Assembly: GCA_021166725.1 (NCBI GenBank)
Contig: JAJPES010000057.1
Coordinates: 1 to 64,000, forward strand
From: Burkholderiaceae bacterium
GTDB lineage: Bacteria; Pseudomonadota; Gammaproteobacteria; Burkholderiales; Burkholderiaceae_E
DNA: 64,000 nt
Reading direction: 5' to 3'
In this document: one piece after another, positions 47,242 through 58,317 of the stretch
How positions within the stretch are numbered: the first letter of the stretch is position 1
Layout of the letters: every line of letters starts with the position of its first letter
Program-made: the position numbers and the translations under genes
Notes under the pieces: model-generated
The model's input: only the letters and a program-made list of their open reading frames with translations
Told to the model about the DNA's origin: nothing
The model's database searches: none

Positions 47242-48482
47242 CGGGGCCCTCCCCGGCTGAACCGATACGACATCAAGAGGTAGCCAACGTACAGGAGGCT
47301 GTAGCCGGCGCTATAAGACAGGATCGCCACGGCACAGCGATCCGGAAGATAGAGCGTCGCCAGCGTCATGGCGAGCAGGCAGACCTGCCAGGCCAGGTCC
47401 AGGTGCTGCTTTCCGGCGATATAGCTCATGTAGCTGAGCGGGCTCGAGACGAAGCGAAGCGCGAACATCGGCATCAACCAGATCGCCATCGTTCCCGCCG
47501 TGCGCCAGCGTTCGCCGAAGGCAAGCGCAAAGAACGGCTCGCTCCCGATCATCACGACGACGCTCGCCGCGATCGAGAGCGCGGCGAGCACGCGGAAGGT
47601 CTGGGTGTATTCGGTACGGCACTCTCCGCGTTCGCGGTAGCTGTTCGATGCCTGGCGCTTGAACACATCGAGCACCGCCTTGCCGAGCAGCGCGGTCGGC
47701 GCGCCCAGAGTGCGGAAGGCGAGCGCCAGCAGCCCGGCGACGTCTGCGCCGAAGCGTGCCGCGATGATCAGGACTGGAAGCTGTGCTGCCGCGGTGTTGA
47801 TCGCATCAGCGGGCAAGGACAGCAGCGGAAAGCGACGGTGCCTCCTCCATGTTTCCCCAACGACGTGAACCAGTCGATCCTTCGGCAACCCGAGAGGGAG
47901 CAGCCGGGTAGCAACGACGAACGCCAGGAACAGGCCCAGGCACTGCGAAGTGGCCAGCGCATCTGCGCTTGCGAACGCAACCCCCGCCGCAACCTGCAGG
48001 GAGGTCACGCAGAGCGCCTCCGCAATCCGGATCCACGAGAGCTCGCGGTAGAGACCCTCGGCCGCCGCCCACGACTGCCACGTCTGCCCCAATGCAACAA
48101 GCGCCGCGGCCGGCAGAAACATCACCAGCAACGGCCTCGGAACGCTCTGGAACGACGCGGGCGCGAGCACGAGGGTCATCGACAACAGCACAGCAACGAC
48201 GAGCACCGAAAGCGCGACGGTCGCTGCCGTGGCAACGACCGCTCGACGGCGTGGCTCTCCATCTGGCTCGAGTGCGAGCGCCGCCTCCAGGCGTCCGGTC
48301 AGTGCCACCCCCGCCAGAAGCACCATGCCCAGCCAGGCCGAGAACCGGCCGAAGTCCGCGGGCGCATACAGCCGCGCAATGACGAGCGACCCGGCGATCG
48401 GTACGGCCTGCGCCAGCGCGGTTCCGGTGAGGACCGAGCCAACGCTGCGCCAGAATCCGACGGTCGAGGCGAAGGTCGTCAT
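47238..48482 (-). CDS. wzx: O-antigen flippase-like polytopic protein (Wzx family)
   Basis: GTALAQAVPIAGSLVIARLYAPADFGRFSAWLGMVLLAGVALTGRLEAALAL...; typical polysaccharide exporter N-terminus. Confidence 0.82.
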   Translation of the reverse strand: MTTFASTVGFWRSVGSVLTGTALAQAVPIAGSLVIARLYAPADFGRFSAWLGMVLLAGVALTGRLEAALALEPDGEPRRRAVVATAATVALSVLVVAVLLSMTLVLAPASFQSVPRPLLVMFLPAAALVALGQTWQSWAAAEGLYRELSWIRIAEALCVTSLQVAAGVAFASADALATSQCLGLFLAFVVATRLLPLGLPKDRLVHVVGETWRRHRRFPLLSLPADAINTAAAQLPVLIIAARFGADVAGLLALAFRTLGAPTALLGKAVLDVFKRQASNSYRERGECRTEYTQTFRVLAALSIAASVVVMIGSEPFFALAFGERWRTAGTMAIWLMPMFALRFVSSPLSYMSYIAGKQHLDLAWQVCLLAMTLATLYLPDRCAVAILSYSAGYSLLYVGYLLMSYRFSRGGPR

Positions 48483-49312
48483 CGAGCCGCTGCGCTCTCC
48501 ACGTAGGCCAGGAACTCGACAAAAAAGGCGAGCAGGACACCGGCGACGAGGCCGACGACGAGTGCGAGCACGAACGCCGCCGCTGGTCGGGGCTCCGAGG
48601 GCTCGGCGGAAGCCGCAATCTCGTTCAGCAGACGCGTTGGGCGCGACTGCGGTTCGGCAAGCTGCTGGACAAGCCGCGGCCGTTGCGCCTCGAGCTCTCC
48701 CAGCGACGTGAGGACGCGCCCGCGCTCGAGCATCAGCAGCGAGGCCTGTACGGGGTCGCGCACCTTCAACGCGTCCAGCACGTTCGTCATCTCCTGCAGG
48801 TGCAGCCGCAACTCGCCGCGCTGGTCGTCCAATTGCCGCAGCCGATCCTTGAGAGCTCCCACGTTCCTTTCGTAGATCTCGCGGTGAGCTTCAGAGACCT
48901 CGCGATAGATGGCTTCGAGCAGATCGGCGGGATCCCTGCGAGCATCGCCCTGCGCGACCAATTCGATTACGGCGCTCGTCCCCTTCTGCACGGAGGCCTG
49001 GGTCAGGTGAGGATAAGGACGCACCGAAGCGTCCGGCGCAATCGGCCCGTAGCGCGCAAGGAGGCGAGTTGTGAGAGCCTCGGCCGGCTCGAACGCCATC
49101 GGCTCATCTCGTGCGGACACCACCTGCCCCACCTCGATCTTCGCGCGCGACTCGAAGACGGGAGCCGAAAGGACGACATATGCGGTAGCAAGAGCCACCG
49201 CCAACACGACGGCGCCCAGGATCCAGTAGCGACGACGTACGAGGATGCCCCAGATCTCTACGAGATCGACCTGGTTCTCCCTCGCGCTCCTTTCGAAAGT
49301 GTCGGCCGGCAT
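48479..49312 (-). CDS. wzz: Wzz-family chain-length determinant protein
   Basis: NQVDLVEIWGILVRRRYWILGAVVLAVALATAYVVLSAPVFESRAKIEVGQV; C-terminal TM helix. Confidence 0.85.
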   Translation of the reverse strand: MPADTFERSARENQVDLVEIWGILVRRRYWILGAVVLAVALATAYVVLSAPVFESRAKIEVGQVVSARDEPMAFEPAEALTTRLLARYGPIAPDASVRPYPHLTQASVQKGTSAVIELVAQGDARRDPADLLEAIYREVSEAHREIYERNVGALKDRLRQLDDQRGELRLHLQEMTNVLDALKVRDPVQASLLMLERGRVLTSLGELEAQRPRLVQQLAEPQSRPTRLLNEIAASAEPSEPRPAAAFVLALVVGLVAGVLLAFFVEFLAYVESAAAR

Positions 49313-49521
49313 ACGCAGCCCGTGAATGGAAAGGCGGCATTGTCGCACCGCACTGCACAAAGAACCCGTCGGAGCAGGCGGCGCCAAGGTCTTCGCGAAC
49401 GTATCATTCGCGCCGGCCTCCATCGTGTTCCAATGACGACAGACTCGTAAGGTGCCCCTGAGCCGCAGCCTTCCGCGCGCAGCGCCGAAGAACGAAATTC
49501 GACCCTTGGCAACGATTACCG

Positions 49522-51192
49522 ATGCAACACCCCTCCCGAACCCCGTGGTTCGCCGCGATCCTTGTCCTGTTGTTCAGCTTAGGTGGCTGCAGTGACGATA
49601 CAGCCAAGAAGGACGCACAAACTCGCCCGATCTTGCAGTCGACGACCGAAGTGCTGCGCCCGTTTGTCTGGTTCTATGCCGACTCCGACAACAGTGAGGC
49701 AAATTTTCGCGCCCAGCTGGACTATGGTGATCCGCTTCAGATCACGACGCGGCTGATTCAGGATTGGATCGCGAATCGCACTCTTGATCGTATTGACCGG
49801 CGCGTCGCCGCTATCGTCGAGAAGTGGCAACTCGACAAAGAAGGAGGACGGATGGACTACTCCTTCGACTATGGAAAGCTGAAAGCCGGGTGGTATTCCG
49901 GCATGGATTCTTGGTCGTTCCCCATGTTCCTCATCGGAATCTGGCAAGAGACCGGCCGACTTGAATACCGATCTCTGGCAGAAGAGCTGATCAGGAAGGC
50001 GGCACGCGATGTCGGCGCTGGAGGAACGGTCTGGCGTGGTGACGAAGGATGCTGGTTTTCGGAGTACGCATGGGACGGCATGTCGCAAGACGATGAATTC
50101 CACGTACTCAACGGCCACCTCTATTCACTGCAATCGGTACGGATGTTGGCGACTGCGCTGAACAGTCCGGATCTCGAAAAACTGTACCGATGCGGCGTGC
50201 AAGCGACGAAGACGAAGAGCGCGCATTTTCTTGGCGATGGTATCTGGCCGCTGTATATGCTGAATCCAAGGACAATCGACCAGACGCACTATGTCATCTA
50301 CGAAACAATGCAATTCGACGCGTTGTACGAACTTGACCGGGATCCATTCTTCCAGGAGCAGGCCGCCGCGCGTCGAAAAGTCCTCCAGCGTCAATTTCCG
50401 GTTTATGTGCTGACCGTAGGGGATGAGCGCAGGCTGACGCTCTCGGCAGTCGGCGCGCCGCACCCCTACGCGATCGACACCTACGCGCTGGAACTCGAAT
50501 GCGCCGACGGAAGTCGTACGGAGCGATATAGCCTTCCGCATCCAACTGACACGAAGCAGCCCCTTGTAGCGCGGGCAATGCTGGACGTCCGCACGAATCT
50601 CGATCCGTCGACAACGAAGTGTCGCGTGACGTCGGAGTACGTCGGCTTTCGGTTCATGCTGTACGACGCGCCGGTCCGCGTTCTGTCCGGCGAGACACGA
50701 CCTGGCGCAGACGTAGCATTTTCGCGCGAAGCACTCTTCGATGCGTGGACGCCAGACGCAAGGCACGTTGTCGTCGACCCCGGCAGGCGCCACAATCCGC
50801 CGGACGCCCCGGACACCTACCTCGACACGCAAGGCCGACTCGTCCTGACGCCGGATGCGCCGATCCCGTTCGGACACGAAGACCTCCTGGGATTCGAGTT
50901 CGACGCCGACGGCCCCCTGCAACTCGGGGTCATCATCCATTCGCGGGGACGCGACTTCTTTCGCTACTACCCCGCAACAAGGCCCGGGGACAGAACTCTC
51001 GTTCTTCTCTCGCCGCTCGGTTTCGACGACGGCACACAGATCGCATCGGTCGACCGGGTGACCTTCTTCTTCTATACCGACAAGCAGGCCGGACCCGTCA
51101 GGCTCACGCCCGGACGGCTCACGGTGTTTCGCAATGCAGTCGAGTTGTACGAGTACTTCCGGCTTCGCGATCCGAACTTCTACACGGAATGA
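49522..51192 (+). CDS. Putative lipoprotein with D-glucuronyl C5-epimerase-like domain
   Basis: Lipobox LFSLGGC; YSFDYGKLKAGWYSGMDSWSFPMFLIGIWQETGRLEYRSLAEELIRKA resembles the C5-epimerase C-terminal domain; long beta-rich C-terminus of unknown function. Confidence 0.55.
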   Translation: MQHPSRTPWFAAILVLLFSLGGCSDDTAKKDAQTRPILQSTTEVLRPFVWFYADSDNSEANFRAQLDYGDPLQITTRLIQDWIANRTLDRIDRRVAAIVEKWQLDKEGGRMDYSFDYGKLKAGWYSGMDSWSFPMFLIGIWQETGRLEYRSLAEELIRKAARDVGAGGTVWRGDEGCWFSEYAWDGMSQDDEFHVLNGHLYSLQSVRMLATALNSPDLEKLYRCGVQATKTKSAHFLGDGIWPLYMLNPRTIDQTHYVIYETMQFDALYELDRDPFFQEQAAARRKVLQRQFPVYVLTVGDERRLTLSAVGAPHPYAIDTYALELECADGSRTERYSLPHPTDTKQPLVARAMLDVRTNLDPSTTKCRVTSEYVGFRFMLYDAPVRVLSGETRPGADVAFSREALFDAWTPDARHVVVDPGRRHNPPDAPDTYLDTQGRLVLTPDAPIPFGHEDLLGFEFDADGPLQLGVIIHSRGRDFFRYYPATRPGDRTLVLLSPLGFDDGTQIASVDRVTFFFYTDKQAGPVRLTPGRLTVFRNAVELYEYFRLRDPNFYTE

Positions 51193-51210
51193 GCATCGGA
51201 CAGAGCAACG

Positions 51211-53241
51211 CTACGAGCCGAGTCGCGAAATCGAGGGCAACGCAAGCGGCCGCGGCGCCCCGTCGAGCGCCTTGAGAATGATCGGCGCGACCCGATGCGA
51301 GCCCAACACACTCAGGTGGTTATCGTCGGCGTAGAGCAGGCCGTCGTCGTCCAATCCCCTGCACGATCCGGCTGCACACAGCGCTGGCGCGGGATCCACG
51401 ACGCGGAGAAATCCCGTTTCGGCGCGCAGCGCGTCCACGAGCGATCGGTACTCGCGCATCCGATCGATGAAGACAGCCTCGTCGACCGCGCAGCCGCGAC
51501 GCGCCGAGACCAGCACGAGAGGCCGCACCAGACAGTCTCGTGCCGGCACGCCGAGTTCGGGCACCTGGAGCACGTAGGCGACAACCCGTCCGCCCGTGTG
51601 CAGCCGACGGACGGTTGCGCCGAGTCCGTCGACGAATGCGCGCGCCGGAGAAAGCCGTCCGTCGCGTGCAGCGATCGGGGGGTAGTTGTAATGGGCTTCG
51701 ACCGGCCCGAAGCCGGTTGCGTCAATGTATTGCGGGCCGCGCGAAGCGATGACGACGGCGTCCACGTTGGGCTGCCGCTCAACGGCACTCAGGATCTTCT
51801 CGATGCTGCTCGCGCACGCCTCCTTTTCGCGCTCGTTTCGCCCCATCACGGCGCCTTCGAAGGGAGGACATCCCGAGTTCGCGAGCAACAGCGTCGAACG
51901 CCCGCTGCTCGCGGCCAGATCCGCGATGCCGGGGAAGAGGACATGCGCATGCGAGTCGCCGATGAGGGCGATCGTTCGTTCCCCCCCCTGGACGCGGCGA
52001 CAGTAGACAGGCGCCTGTCCTGTCGAGAAAAGCGCGGTGCACGCGTCGTCCTGCCGCGGCTCGCGCTGCATCATCGCTTCGGCATTCATCGCATACCGCA
52101 CGGCAGATCGCTGCGGCAGCCCGTCGGCGACCGCGATGGCGCGCGACGCGAGCGCCAGGAGCAGCATCGCCGCGGTAAGCGATGCAACACCCCTTTGAGC
52201 ACGAGAGCCGAAACGTATCGGTCGCTCGACGAGCACGAACGTCGCCCAGGCCAGCACGAACGAGAGCACCGCGGCCGCCCACAGCAGCCAGGCGGGCGGG
52301 TCTCCCGATTCCGCAATTCGCACGTACGAGAGGAGCGGCCAGTGCCACAGGTACAGCGGGTAGCTGATCAGGCCGACGAAAACGAGCGCCCGATTCGACA
52401 GGAAGCGATTCACCGCGGTAGCCGGACCTGCCGCGATGATCGCTGCCACGCCCGACAGCGGCACCAGCACCAGCGGGTGCGGATGCCCGAGAGACTCGTC
52501 CAGTACGAGCAGGCCCCAGAACAAGGCGACGAGCCCGACGCCGGCGAGCACGCCCCGCGCGATCCGCGATTGCAGCAACGACGGAAGAGCGTCTACACCC
52601 CTCGAAAGATGCCACCACCCGAGTGCGCAGCCGACGAGCAACTCCCAGGCACGTGCCAGCGGGTGGAAATAGAGCGCGTCGGGCCTCCGCCCCGCGAGGA
52701 CAACTGCAAAAACGAGCGAGCCTGCACCGAGCAGCACGATCGCCAATCCGAGGTTGATGCGCAGCCGGCGTAACGCGATCAACAGGACAGGCCAGAGGAG
52801 ATAGAACTGCTCCTCGACCGACAACGACCAGAGGTGCAGCAGGGGCTTGGCGTGGGAGGCGACGTCGAAGTAACCCGCTTCGTCCATCAGCCGGAAGTTC
52901 AGCAGGAAGGCGATCGCGTAGAACGAGTGTTGCGCAAGCCTCTGGTACTCGTCCGCGAACAGCGCGAAGTATCCGATGCCGAGCACCGAGAGAAGCACGA
53001 CTGCCAACGCGGGGAACAATCGCCGCACGCGGCGCGCGTAGAAGGCGGCAAACCGGAACCGGCCACCAGCCTGTTCGCGCAGCACGATCAGCGAAATCAG
53101 GTAACCAGACAGGACGAAGAAGACGTCGACGCCGAGGAAGCCGCCCGGCAGGAGTCCGGGCGATACGTGAAACGCGAGAACCGCGAGGACGGCGATCGCT
53201 CGCAACCCATCAACGTCGGCGCGATAGGAGTCTGCGTTCAC
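51211..53241 (-). CDS. OafA/YrhL-type acyltransferase with C-terminal SGNH domain
   Basis: YRADVDGLRAIAVLAVLAFHVSPGLLPGGFLGVDVFFVLSGYLISLIV...HLWSLSVEEQFYLLWPVLL; C-terminal IALIGDSHAHVLFPGI. Confidence 0.93.
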   Translation of the reverse strand: MNADSYRADVDGLRAIAVLAVLAFHVSPGLLPGGFLGVDVFFVLSGYLISLIVLREQAGGRFRFAAFYARRVRRLFPALAVVLLSVLGIGYFALFADEYQRLAQHSFYAIAFLLNFRLMDEAGYFDVASHAKPLLHLWSLSVEEQFYLLWPVLLIALRRLRINLGLAIVLLGAGSLVFAVVLAGRRPDALYFHPLARAWELLVGCALGWWHLSRGVDALPSLLQSRIARGVLAGVGLVALFWGLLVLDESLGHPHPLVLVPLSGVAAIIAAGPATAVNRFLSNRALVFVGLISYPLYLWHWPLLSYVRIAESGDPPAWLLWAAAVLSFVLAWATFVLVERPIRFGSRAQRGVASLTAAMLLLALASRAIAVADGLPQRSAVRYAMNAEAMMQREPRQDDACTALFSTGQAPVYCRRVQGGERTIALIGDSHAHVLFPGIADLAASSGRSTLLLANSGCPPFEGAVMGRNEREKEACASSIEKILSAVERQPNVDAVVIASRGPQYIDATGFGPVEAHYNYPPIAARDGRLSPARAFVDGLGATVRRLHTGGRVVAYVLQVPELGVPARDCLVRPLVLVSARRGCAVDEAVFIDRMREYRSLVDALRAETGFLRVVDPAPALCAAGSCRGLDDDGLLYADDNHLSVLGSHRVAPIILKALDGAPRPLALPSISRLGS

Positions 53242-53296
53242 GAACGACTACCGTCGACGTCCACGGGAACCCGGCGGTGCATCCCGGGCCTGGACT

Positions 53297-54427
53297 TCAG
53301 CCGCCACCTTCGAAGCGGCCGATCGCCGCCGTATAGCTCGCGGCCCCCTGGTAACCGCCAAGCAGGAGCACGCTCCCGTCGGGTAACGGAAGAGCCGTAT
53401 GCAGGGCGCGGACCGTCGACATCTCGGGTCCCCCCTTGAACGCGCCCGAGCCCGGAGCGAAGATCTCGGTGCTGACGAGCGCGCCGTCGACCCCGATTCC
53501 GCCAGCTACGAGAACGCTGCCGTCCGAGAGACGGGTCGCGGAATGACCCGCCCTTGCTTCGAGCATCGGCCCCACGACTGTCGAAACACCCACCTCGGGA
53601 TCGAAGATTTCCGCTTCCGCGATGGGCCCGCCGTCGGAGAAGCCTCCGGTCAGGAGGATGCGGCCGTCCTGCAGACGCGTAGCCCTGAATTGCTTGCGGG
53701 CGAACCGCATCTCGCCGGCCGACTCTACAACGCCCCGAACAGTATCGACGCGCTCGATGCTAGTCAGGTAACGAACCGTTCCGTCTTCTTCGGCCGCGAG
53801 CCCGCCAAATACGTAGACGACGCCCGAACCGGCGTCGGCAACGGCTTCGTGCACGCGCCCCTGAAGAAGACTGAGGCTGCAGTCGCTGGCGGCGCCGGAC
53901 GGGTCGTAGATTTCGAGCCCGGCGATGTAACCGGCGCGATCGCTGTCGCCCCCGATGAACAGCACGCGTCCGTCCGGCAGCGCCACGGCGTGCTGGTTGT
54001 CGCGCGCCTCGCAGAGCGGGTGCAGGGCCTTCGTGACTCCGCTCTTCGGATCCACCTCTTCCACGGACTCAAGAAAGCGGCCTATGCGGTTGAACCCGCC
54101 TGCGACGATGACTCGCCCGCTCGTCGTGACGCTCAACGAGTGCACGAACCGAGGCTCGTGCATCTGCCCCACGACGCGCGCAGAACCCGTCACGGGATCG
54201 AATGCCTGAATCGCGCTGGTGCCCCCGACACCATAATCGCCGCCGGTGAGAAGCGCCCCTACACCCTCCACGTAAGCACCGCGAGCCTCGCTGACCGCCT
54301 GCTCCAGCATCCCCACCCGCTTGATCGTGCCGCCCGCGAGCGCAGGCGCATCTGCGCCCGAGTCGCCGCCCGATCCACAGGACGCAAGCAACAGCGCGGC
54401 GACCAACAGTGAAAGGCTTGACTTCAT
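53297..54427 (-). CDS. Kelch-repeat lipoprotein
   Basis: Lipobox LLLASCGSG; repeated kelch-like units (RATRLQDGRILLTGGFSDGG; HSATRLSDGSVLVAGGIGVDG; HTALPLPDGSVLLLGGYQG). Confidence 0.82.
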   Translation of the reverse strand: MKSSLSLLVAALLLASCGSGGDSGADAPALAGGTIKRVGMLEQAVSEARGAYVEGVGALLTGGDYGVGGTSAIQAFDPVTGSARVVGQMHEPRFVHSLSVTTSGRVIVAGGFNRIGRFLESVEEVDPKSGVTKALHPLCEARDNQHAVALPDGRVLFIGGDSDRAGYIAGLEIYDPSGAASDCSLSLLQGRVHEAVADAGSGVVYVFGGLAAEEDGTVRYLTSIERVDTVRGVVESAGEMRFARKQFRATRLQDGRILLTGGFSDGGPIAEAEIFDPEVGVSTVVGPMLEARAGHSATRLSDGSVLVAGGIGVDGALVSTEIFAPGSGAFKGGPEMSTVRALHTALPLPDGSVLLLGGYQGAASYTAAIGRFEGGG

Positions 54428-54430
54428 CTC

Positions 54431-55408
<978 letters not shown>

Positions 55409-55463
55409 TTATCTCACGCGAGGGCGCACTGATCCCCGTCCCGGCCCGCCTCTCTTCCCTTCT

Positions 55464-55781
55464 TCAGTGGTAGTCCTCCTCCCGCTGATGCCTCACCGCC
55501 AACACCAGTACCTTTCCCGGTTCGGTGATTTCGTAGAGGACGACGTAGCCGGCGGCTCCGAACGGAACGACCAGCTCTCGCCGCAGGCCTTTGCCTCCCG
55601 GCGCCTTCCGGAAGATGAAGGGCGACGCTGAAAGCTGAATCTCCATCGCCATTTCGATGGCGCTCAGCGCGCGTTCCGCAAGGACCAGGTCTTCGATGGT
55701 GTGGGCGCGCTCGAGCAGGTACGTGTACAAGCGTCGCAGGTCCTCGCGCGCGTCAGGCGTGAATGCAACCGAATATTTCAC
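55464..55781 (-). CDS. RelE/ParE family toxin
   Basis: MKYSVAFTPDAREDLRRLYTYLLERAHTIEDLVLAERALSAIEMAMEIQLSASPFIFRKA...GAAGYVVLYEITEPGKVLVLAVRHQREEDYH. Confidence 0.88.
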   Translation of the reverse strand: MKYSVAFTPDAREDLRRLYTYLLERAHTIEDLVLAERALSAIEMAMEIQLSASPFIFRKAPGGKGLRRELVVPFGAAGYVVLYEITEPGKVLVLAVRHQREEDYH

Positions 55782-56065
55782 TCTCCGGGTGCGCGCGCCT
55801 GCAATTGCCTGCGCCGGGACTCCAGCATGTCGCGCAACTCGTCCGCCATCTGGCTCGCCGGGTACGACTCGCCGGTGCGCTGGTATCGCCGCCAGGCAGC
55901 TTCGCCTCGGGCGTGGAACTCGGCCTGCGCGCGCCGATACTCGACTGCGCTACGAACCGTAGTTTCGATGAACTCGGACAGGTTCTCACCTTCGCGCAGC
56001 ACGCTTTCCAACTCGGCGCGCAACTGCGGCTCCACGCGTACCTGGGGAAGAATGGCCGTCTTCAT
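55778..56065 (-). CDS. Antitoxin of ParE-type module (YlcI/YnfO-like)
   Basis: MKTAILPQVRVEPQLRAELESVLREGENLSEFIETTVRSAVEYRRAQAEFHARGEAAW; 4-bp overlap with toxin. Confidence 0.82.
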   Translation of the reverse strand: MKTAILPQVRVEPQLRAELESVLREGENLSEFIETTVRSAVEYRRAQAEFHARGEAAWRRYQRTGESYPASQMADELRDMLESRRRQLQARAPGE

Positions 56066-56157
56066 GTCTCGCATTGTGCTGCATTTGCGTTGCAATCACA
56101 AGCGATCCGCATTGTCGCTTCGCTACTGCTCCCAGGGAGGAAGTGGATGTTCAGGGC

Positions 56158-57264
56158 TTACGAAGCCAGCCGCTCCGCCAGCCTCTCCACGATCCGCTGA
56201 GCCGCCCGCCCATCCCACAACTGCGGCTGCCTCCCCGCCTTGCCCCGCCCGGCGAGCACCGCATCCGCCGCCATCACGATCCGCTCCGGATCGACCCCGA
56301 CGATCGTGTTCGTCCCCTCGTCCACCGTCACCGGCCGTTCGGTGTTCTCGCGCAGCGTCACGCACGGGATGCCGAGCGCCGTCGTCTCCTCCTGCAGCCC
56401 GCCGCTGTCGGTGAGGATCAGGCTCGCGTCCTGCCACAGGTTCAGGAACTCCATGTACGACAGCGGCCTGGTCAGCAGCACGTTCGGACCCAGGTCGATG
56501 CCGAACTTCTCCAGGTTGCCGCGTGTGCGCGGGTGCACAGGGAAGATGAGCGGCAATCTCGCCGAAATCTTCAGGAACGCGGCTGCGATGCCGCGCAACG
56601 TGCGCTCATCGTCCACGTTCGACGGCCTGTGCATCGTGATCACGCCGTAGCGCCCGAGCCGCTTCTTCAACGCCTCGCTCTCGAAGCCGCTGCGATCGGC
56701 CGCGCGCAGGCGGTCGCGCTGGTAGAAAAGGTTGTCGACCATCACGTGGCCGACGAAGTGGACGCGCTCCTCGGGCTTTCCTTCGCGTAGCAGGTTCTCG
56801 CGTCCGGCCGGTTCGGTCACGAAGAACCAGTCGGTGATCGCATCGGTGACGAGCCGGTTGATCTCCTCGGGCATCTTCAGGTCGCCGCTGCGCAACCCGG
56901 CCTCGACGTGGGCCACCGGGATGTGCAATTTCTTCGCGACGATCGAGCAGGCGAGCGTCGAGTTCACGTCGCCGACGACGACCACGCAGTCGGGCCGCTC
57001 GCGCTCGAGAATCGCTTCGTAGGCGGTCATGATCTTCGCCGTCTGCGTCGCGTGGCTGCCGCCCCCGGCTTCGAGGTGGAAGTCGGGCTTCGGGATGCCC
57101 AGTTCCTCGAAGAAGACGTCGCTCATCTCGCGGTCGTAGTGCTGGCCGGTATGGACGATCTTGTAGTCGAAGAGGCTCGGACGGGCCTGGAGCGCGCGCA
57201 CGATCGGCGCGATCTTCATGAAGTTCGGGCGTGCGCCGGCGACGAGATGCAGGGTTTTCTTCAT
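56158..57264 (-). CDS. wecB: UDP-N-acetylglucosamine 2-epimerase family (WecB-like, second copy)
   Basis: MKKTLHLVAGARPNFMKIAPIVRALQ...HTGQHYDREMSDVFFEELGIPKPDFHLEAGGGSHATQTAKIM...DVNSTLACSIVAKKLHIPVAHVEAGLRSGDLKMPEEINRLVTD. Confidence 0.94.
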   Translation of the reverse strand: MKKTLHLVAGARPNFMKIAPIVRALQARPSLFDYKIVHTGQHYDREMSDVFFEELGIPKPDFHLEAGGGSHATQTAKIMTAYEAILERERPDCVVVVGDVNSTLACSIVAKKLHIPVAHVEAGLRSGDLKMPEEINRLVTDAITDWFFVTEPAGRENLLREGKPEERVHFVGHVMVDNLFYQRDRLRAADRSGFESEALKKRLGRYGVITMHRPSNVDDERTLRGIAAAFLKISARLPLIFPVHPRTRGNLEKFGIDLGPNVLLTRPLSYMEFLNLWQDASLILTDSGGLQEETTALGIPCVTLRENTERPVTVDEGTNTIVGVDPERIVMAADAVLAGRGKAGRQPQLWDGRAAQRIVERLAERLAS

Positions 57265-57619
57265 GCGGGGATTGTACGGAGGGCCTGCGGGAGGCAGGGG
57301 GAGGGAAATCACACGGCGAGCGGTAGCGGCGCTGCCGGCCCCCGGCTACGCTGCTCAACACGGGATCGGGCGCGATAGGCGACATGTTCACGCCGACGCT
57401 CTACCCGTCACGCTCGCGTGCCGCATTGGCGATCAGCATGCAGTCGGGCGTGCGGCCGATGTACGGGAATCGATCGAGGCGCGGGGGGACGAAACCTCGA
57501 GTCGAAAGCAGTAGGCAGTGTCTGCACATTCGACGAGTCGGTCGAACGGTTCGAGCTTGCGCCCGTCCCCTCCCGGGTCCAGTCGGCGTGGTGGAACTCG
57601 CTACTTCCCGAGCAGGATC

Positions 57620-57765
57620 GTCCGGTGCCAGCCGCGGCGATACGGCTCCAATGCGAGATCCTCGTTACCGGAGAGCGGACGCATTTCGGCGCGTTGTCCG
57701 GCAGAACGATCGACGGAGTGACGATCCACTCGCCGCGGTCGCTGGCGGAACGCCTCTCGCTCTGA
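57620..57765 (+). pseudogene. PIN-domain protein C-terminal remnant
   Basis: AAIRLQCEILVTGERTHFGALSGRTIDGVTIHSPRSLAERL resembles the C-terminal part of one PIN-protein subfamily; no catalytic N-terminus found upstream. Confidence 0.4.
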
Positions 57766-57860
57766 CCCCACCACTCGCTCGAGCCACAAAATGAATTCTC
57801 TCGGCCCGTGGAATCCATTCCGCGCGCGTAAACGCCACGTCTTGTAGCGCGATGTCCCGT

Positions 57861-58205
57861 CTACAACCTGCCCAGCGCTCCGTTGATCTCCCCGAGCACC
57901 CGCCCGAGCAGCATCCCGGAGATCCGCCCGATGCGCTTCGCCGATTCGGCGGGTACCGTCGCCAGTCTTGCCGTGCGGATTACCGCGTGGGCCGGGGTGC
58001 CTGCCACCGCCGAGTCCAGGATCGGTACGTCACCGCGCCACGCCGGGTCCTCGGGCTTCGTGACGAGTACCACCCAGAGAAGTCCTCGCGCGTGTTCGAG
58101 GTCCGACGGCGAGACGACGAGTGCCATCTGCTTTTCGTCGGGCGACGCTGCAGCTTCACCCGGGAACGGCGTCTGGACCACGTCACCACGCACGAATTTC
58201 GTCAT
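57861..58205 (-). CDS. PemK/MazF-family toxin
   Basis: MTKFVRGDVVQTPFPGEAAASPDEKQMALVVSPSDLEHARGLLWVVLVTKPEDPAWRGDVPI. Confidence 0.75.
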   Translation of the reverse strand: MTKFVRGDVVQTPFPGEAAASPDEKQMALVVSPSDLEHARGLLWVVLVTKPEDPAWRGDVPILDSAVAGTPAHAVIRTARLATVPAESAKRIGRISGMLLGRVLGEINGALGRL

Positions 58206-58317
58206 CGATCATTCCTGGAAGGCGCCGGACGGATCGTCGCCGGACGGTGTGGACTCGCTCTGGCGATGATCCCGCAGCGGTCTACGATCTCGTAAGCGAT
58301 CTCGTTTCCCGCCTGCG

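Noticed and set aside
57318-57350. Sequence gagcggtagcggcg resembling an ops/JUMPstart core upstream of the wecB-like gene
   Set aside because: Only a partial match and in the wrong orientation relative to the minus-strand operon; likely chance.
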